NCBI RefSeq assembly: GCF_041915215.1 | Contig: NZ_JAYSBV010000014.1 | Strand: one strand, 5' to 3' | Origin: Zoogloea sp021286885 | GTDB taxonomy: Bacteria; Pseudomonadota; Gammaproteobacteria; Burkholderiales; Rhodocyclaceae | Length of the DNA stretch: 64,000 nucleotides | Shown: positions 60,835-64,000 of the stretch, one piece after another | Numbering within the stretch: the first letter of the stretch is position 1 | How the letters are laid out: each line of letters begins with the position of its first letter | Notes under the pieces: generated by a model | Database searches by the model: none | Told to the model about the DNA's origin: nothing | Seen by the model: only the letters and a program-made list of their open reading frames with translations | Made by a program: the position numbers and the translations under genes

Positions 60835-62196
60835 ATGCACATACATATTCTCGGGATCTGCGGCACCTTCATGGGCGGCATCGCCCTTCTGGCCCGGGCT
60901 GCGGGCCACACCGTCACTGGCTGCGATGCCAACGTCTATCCCCCCATGAGCACCCAGCTCGAAGAGCAGGGCATCCGCCTGACCGAAGGCTACGGGGTGG
61001 AGCAACTGGCGTTCAAGCCCGACGTGTTTGTGGTCGGCAACGCCATTTCCCGGGGCAACCCGCTGCTTGAGGCGATTCTGGACCAGGGCCTGCCCTATGT
61101 TTCTGGCCCCCAGTGGCTGGCCGAGAACGTGCTCCAGGGCCGCTGGGTACTGGCCGTGGCCGGCACCCATGGCAAGACCACCACCACCTCGCTGCTAGCC
61201 TGGATTCTGGAAGATGCGGGCCTCAAGCCCGGTTTTCTGGTGGGCGGGGTGCCGAAAAACTTCGGCCTCTCGGCCCGGCTGGGCGAAACCCCGTTCTTCG
61301 TGATCGAAGCCGACGAGTACGACACCGCCTTCTGCGACAAGCGCTCCAAGTTTGTCCATTACCGGCCCCGCACCGTGATCCTCAACAACCTGGAGTTCGA
61401 TCACGCCGACATCTTTGCCGACCTGGGCGCCATCGAAACCCAGTTCCACCACCTGGTGCGCACCGTGCCGCGCCTGGGGCGCATCGTCGCGAATGGGGCC
61501 GAGCCTGCCCTGGAGCGCGTGCTGGCCCGGGGCTGCTGGTCTGAGCTGGAATGGTTCAATGATGCGGCCGACTGGTCGGTGGCCGAGGGCGGTACCGAGA
61601 ACGAAGTGGTGGTGCGCCACCAGGGCAAGGAAATCGGGCGCCGCTGCCTGCCCTTGTCGGGCCGTCACAACCGGGCCAATGCGCTCGCCGCCATCGCCGC
61701 CGCCCGCCATGTGGGGATCACCCCCGACGTGGCGCTGGATGCACTCACCCGGTTTGAAGGGGTCAAGCGCCGGCTGGAGCTGCGCGGCACCTGCAACGGG
61801 ATCGCGGTGTACGACGACTTCGCCCACCATCCCACCGCCATCACCCTCACCATCGAGGGCATGCGCCGTCAGGTGGGCGATGCACGCATTCTGGCCGTGC
61901 TGGAGCCGCGTTCAAACACGATGAAACTGGGGGTCATGAAAGATCAGCTCCCGGCCAGCCTGACCCAGGCCGACGAGGTGTTCTGCTATGGGGCCCAACT
62001 GGGGTGGGATGCGGCGGGAGCCTTGGCACCGCTGGGCGAGAAAGCCCGGGTGATGGATGATCTGGGAGAAATGGTTGCGGCCATCGTGGCCGAAGCCCGC
62101 CCGGGGGATCACATCTTGGTGATGAGCAACGGGGGCTTCGGCGGCATCCATCAAAAGCTGTTGGATGCATTGGCAGGGCAGGCCCTGGCAGGGTGA
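60835..62196 (+). CDS. mpl: UDP-N-acetylmuramate:tripeptide ligase Mpl
   Basis: The 453-residue protein is a Mur-ligase family member with the N-terminal Rossmann HIHILGICGTFMGGIALLA, P-loop AGTHGKTTTTSLLAWIL, the central EADEYDTAFCDKRSKFVHY that distinguishes Mpl from MurC, and C-terminal YDDFAHHPTAI. It recycles the cell-wall tripeptide L-Ala-gamma-D-Glu-meso-Dap onto UDP-MurNAc. The start gives normal family length. Confidence 0.96.
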   Translation: MHIHILGICGTFMGGIALLARAAGHTVTGCDANVYPPMSTQLEEQGIRLTEGYGVEQLAFKPDVFVVGNAISRGNPLLEAILDQGLPYVSGPQWLAENVLQGRWVLAVAGTHGKTTTTSLLAWILEDAGLKPGFLVGGVPKNFGLSARLGETPFFVIEADEYDTAFCDKRSKFVHYRPRTVILNNLEFDHADIFADLGAIETQFHHLVRTVPRLGRIVANGAEPALERVLARGCWSELEWFNDAADWSVAEGGTENEVVVRHQGKEIGRRCLPLSGRHNRANALAAIAAARHVGITPDVALDALTRFEGVKRRLELRGTCNGIAVYDDFAHHPTAITLTIEGMRRQVGDARILAVLEPRSNTMKLGVMKDQLPASLTQADEVFCYGAQLGWDAAGALAPLGEKARVMDDLGEMVAAIVAEARPGDHILVMSNGGFGGIHQKLLDALAGQALAG

Positions 62197-62203
62197 GCAG
62201 TTG

Positions 62204-62227
62204 GGGCGTGCAGTATGCTGCACGCCC
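62204..62227 (+). terminator. Hairpin after mpl, probable terminator
   Basis: GGGCGTGCAG pairs perfectly with CTGCACGCCC around a TATG loop, 8 bases after the mpl stop. No T-run follows, so strength is uncertain. Confidence 0.5.
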
Positions 62228-62281
62228 GCTGCTTCTTGGTGCTCATGGGCTTGGCGTCTCCTCCAGCCCTGTCTGCGTCTT

Positions 62282-62295
62282 TTGACGCAGATCAA
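62282..62295 (+). promoter_or_regulatory. FNR/ANR-like box upstream of the SCO1/SenC gene
   Basis: TTGAC-GCAG-ATCAA differs by one base from the TTGAT-N4-ATCAA consensus. It lies about 87 bases before the gene's ATG, with a -10-like TAGCAT at 62312-62317. The palindrome TCTGCGTC-TTTT-GACGCAGA (62272-62291) overlaps it. An oxygen-responsive control is plausible for a cytochrome oxidase assembly factor. Confidence 0.35.
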
Positions 62296-62381
62296 ATTCT
62301 GAAACGGAGTGTAGCATCCTGAAACAATTTTGCAGTGCACTTTCTGCTTCAGCAAGCCTTTGAAAAACAAAGGAATTAAAA

Positions 62382-62987
62382 ATGAATTCGATGTTGCGGT
62401 GCATCACGATGGGTTTTGCACTGATTTGGGGCCTTACCGCCTGCTCGCCGGGCGACAGTGCTGGCGTCAAACAATCGTTTAATGCAAATGATATATCCGG
62501 CGCCAATTATGGCAAGGGATTTATGCTGAAAGATGTCCACGGCCAGCCCCGCAGCCTTGCAGACTATCGGGGCAAGGTGGTCAGCCTGTTCTTTGGCTAC
62601 ACCCAGTGCCCGGACGTGTGCCCCACCAACCTGCTCGGTATGGCCCAGGTCATGAAGCTGCTGGGGCCCGATGCCGACCGGGTGCAGGTGTTGTTCGCCA
62701 CCATCGATCCGGAGCGGGACACCCCCGAACTGCTGGCCCAGTACGTACCCGCCTTCGACCCGCGCTTTGTGGGCCTCTACGGCACCGCCGAAGAAACCCG
62801 CCAGGTCGCCCAGGAATTCAAAGTGCTCTACCAGAAGCAGGGCAGCGGCCCCCACTACACGGTGGACCACACCACCGGCACCTACGTGTTCGACCCGGAA
62901 GGCCGGCTACGCCTCTACGTGGCCCACAACACCAAGCCCGAACTGATCGCCGAGGATATTCGGCGTTTGCTGAAGCCTGCCCAGTAA
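62382..62987 (+). CDS. SCO1/SenC copper chaperone lipoprotein
   Basis: The 201-residue protein has lipobox LTACSPG (Cys21). A thioredoxin-like domain carries the copper-binding C-x3-C in FGYTQCPDVCP (Cys76, Cys80) and the distal His163 in YTVDHTTGTYVFD. IDPERDTPELL is a family hallmark. SCO proteins deliver copper to the CuA site of cytochrome oxidases or protect against copper and oxidative stress. No oxidase genes are adjacent. Confidence 0.92.
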   Translation: MNSMLRCITMGFALIWGLTACSPGDSAGVKQSFNANDISGANYGKGFMLKDVHGQPRSLADYRGKVVSLFFGYTQCPDVCPTNLLGMAQVMKLLGPDADRVQVLFATIDPERDTPELLAQYVPAFDPRFVGLYGTAEETRQVAQEFKVLYQKQGSGPHYTVDHTTGTYVFDPEGRLRLYVAHNTKPELIAEDIRRLLKPAQ

Positions 62988-63034
62988 AGCGCTTGGGCGC
63001 TGCTCTGCGTGCAAAACAAAACCATGGGGTGCGT

Positions 63035-63097
63035 GACAAAAGGCTTGAAGTGCGCGATGCACGGCAATTTCTGGAAAACCTGGGAGTAAGACCATGA
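63035..63097 (+). pseudogene. C-terminal relic of a hicA toxin gene
   Basis: The frame ending at the TGA that overlaps the hicB ATG (ATGA) reads LEVRDARQFLENLGVRP, which resembles the C-terminus of HicA toxins paired with this type of HicB. The rest of the ~80-residue toxin is absent, and the preceding SCO1/SenC gene ends 47 bases before. The N-terminal part was probably deleted. Confidence 0.5.
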
Positions 63098-63429
63098 ATA
63101 CGATGACGCACAAAGGCTATGCGGCGCGTGTGGAATACAGCGAGGAAGACGGGTGCTTCGTCGGCCACGTCGCGGGCATTCGCGACGTGATCGGCTTTCA
63201 CGGGGAAAGCGTTGCAGAGCTACGGGCTGCCTTTGAAGAGGCGGTGGATGATTACCTCGAAACCTGCAAAAAGCTGAATCAGGCGCCGCAACATCCGTAC
63301 TCCGGGCAGTTTCGGCTCCGCTTGGCGCCTGAACTGCATGCCCGTGCTGCGATGGTGGCGCAGGCCAAGGGTAAGAGCCTGAACGCCTGGGTTTCGGACG
63401 CCATAGAAAGAAGCATTGCAGCGGGGTGA
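63094..63429 (+). CDS. hicB: HicB-family antitoxin
   Basis: The 111-residue protein has the HicB RNase-H-like domain YAARVEYSEEDGCFVGHVAGI, DVIGFHGESVAELRAAFEEAVDDYLE, and a ribbon-helix-helix C-terminus FRLRLAPELHARAAMVAQ, SLNAWVSDAIERSI. It normally neutralises HicA and represses the operon. Here only a remnant of hicA precedes it, so it may be a solo antitoxin or repressor. Confidence 0.87.
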   Translation: MNTMTHKGYAARVEYSEEDGCFVGHVAGIRDVIGFHGESVAELRAAFEEAVDDYLETCKKLNQAPQHPYSGQFRLRLAPELHARAAMVAQAKGKSLNAWVSDAIERSIAAG

Positions 63430-63460
63430 TGCGCGGCGTGAGTCACATCCCAGTGTGGCG

Positions 63461-63510
63461 CCCCACAAACTAAAACGGCAGACCCGCAAGTCTGCCGTTT
63501 TGTTGTGGGG
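63461..63510. terminator. Bidirectional terminator between hicB and rpoH
   Basis: AAAACGGCAGAC (63472-63483) pairs with GTCTGCCGTTTT (63490-63501). Outer arms CCCCACAA and TTGTGGGG extend the stem. A/T flanks on both sides serve the convergent genes. Confidence 0.85.
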
Positions 63511-63534
63511 CGACCGCTCAAGCGGCTTATCTCG

Positions 63535-64000
63535 TTACACCATCGGGGCCAGGTAGGTGCGCATTTTCTGCATGGCCTTGGCTTCGATCTGGCGGATGCG
63601 TTCGGCGGAGACGCCGTATTCGGCGGCCAGTTCGTGCAGGGTGGCGGCGTCGCCGTCGGTCAGCCAGCGGCGCTGGACAATGGCGCGGCTGCGCTCGTCC
63701 AGGCTGGCCAGCGCCGTGTGCAGGCCTTCATCGTGGAGGCGGGCGCGCTCTTTGCGGGCCAGCACTTCGGAAGGCTCGGCGTGGGGGTCGGCCAGATAGG
63801 CGATGGGGGCGAAGCGGTCGTCCTCGTCGTCGCCGTGGGATTCGAGGGCGATATCCTGGCCCGAGAGCCGGGTTTCCATCTCGCGCACTTCTTCGGGCTT
63901 CACGCCCAGGTGTTCGGCGACGATGTTCACATCTTCGCCCTGCAGGGTGCCCCGGTCGCCCTTGAGGCTGCGCAGGTTGAAGAACAGCTTGCGCTGGGCC
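63535..64000 (-). CDS. rpoH: Heat-shock sigma factor RpoH (sigma-32), C-terminal part
   Basis: The gene runs off the right end; about 154 residues are visible. They begin within AQRKLFFNLRSLKG, the RpoH box that distinguishes sigma-32, followed by VNIVAEHLGVKPEEVREMETRL (region 3). Region 4 contains LDERSRAIVQRRWL and the helix-turn-helix LHELAAEYGVSAERIRQIEAKAMQKMR. It directs transcription of chaperone and protease genes. Regions 1-2 and the promoter are outside the window. Confidence 0.93.
   Translation of the reverse strand, partial: AQRKLFFNLRSLKGDRGTLQGEDVNIVAEHLGVKPEEVREMETRLSGQDIALESHGDDEDDRFAPIAYLADPHAEPSEVLARKERARLHDEGLHTALASLDERSRAIVQRRWLTDGDAATLHELAAEYGVSAERIRQIEAKAMQKMRTYLAPMV

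Noticed and set aside
60729..60932. Upstream extension of the nucleotidyltransferase-like gene
   Set aside because: It would run antisense into the start of mpl; the ATG at 60728 gives a sensible N-terminus.

Overview
The window is GC-rich, densely coded, Gram-negative DNA. Cytochrome c maturation system I, MSHA-type pilus genes, a fused indolepyruvate:ferredoxin oxidoreductase and the order mpl / tlpA / aroQ / accBC / prmA / DUF3426 / pfkB point to a betaproteobacterium. A cowN gene (CO protection of nitrogenase) suggests a diazotroph, so a member of the Rhodocyclaceae (Azospira/Dechlorosoma-like) is my best guess. The taxon is inferred; no rRNA gene is present. No tRNA, CRISPR array, insertion sequence or gene-free stretch longer than 300 bases was found.

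Layout. 0-1.2 kb: C-terminal end of an Rhs protein with a variable toxin tip and an AT-rich, probable immunity gene. 1.3-8.3 kb (minus): complete ccmABCDEFGHI operon. 8.5-18.5 kb (minus): ParA-like ATPase, membrane-anchored methyltransferase, DUF2059 protein, indolepyruvate oxidoreductase, a chemoreceptor-like protein with a response regulator, and a GlcD/D-lactate-dehydrogenase-type flavoprotein. 18.7-24.2 kb (plus): ridA-recG, hipBA, then a CooA-like CRP/FNR regulator followed by cowN. 24.3-31.4 kb (plus): heavy-metal RND efflux operon with small His-rich periplasmic proteins. 31.5-40.7 kb (plus): MSHA pilus genes mshQ, E, G, F, A, C, D, O, P. 40.8-42.2 kb: ubiCA. 42.2-50.3 kb: waaA (minus), then a surface-polysaccharide cluster that contains a periplasmic ATP-dependent DNA ligase. 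50.3-54.2 kb: apaH, an olsBA-like acyltransferase pair, a glycine-zipper lipoprotein and a PfkB kinase. 54.4-60.7 kb (minus): DUF3426 protein with a Glu-Pro hexanucleotide minisatellite, prmA, accCB, aroQ, a TlpA-like protein and a nucleotidyltransferase-like protein. 60.8-64 kb: mpl, a SCO1/SenC protein, hicB with a relic of hicA, and the end of rpoH.

The most interesting system is the regulator/cowN pair at 23.1-24.2 kb. The regulator aligns along its length with CooA, the haem CO sensor. It keeps the His that ligates ferrous haem but has Val where Rhodospirillum rubrum CooA has its ferric-haem Cys. A palindrome of the CooA type (TGTCG-N6-CGACG) lies between it and cowN, placed as a class II activator site relative to a plausible -10 box. 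Together they look like a self-contained 'sense CO, protect nitrogenase' module. Secondary items are the Rhs toxin/immunity pair, a multi-stem structured leader before the metal-efflux operon, a perfect 21-bp inverted repeat inside the MSHA locus, the Glu-Pro minisatellite, and an epimerase that appears to start at CTG.
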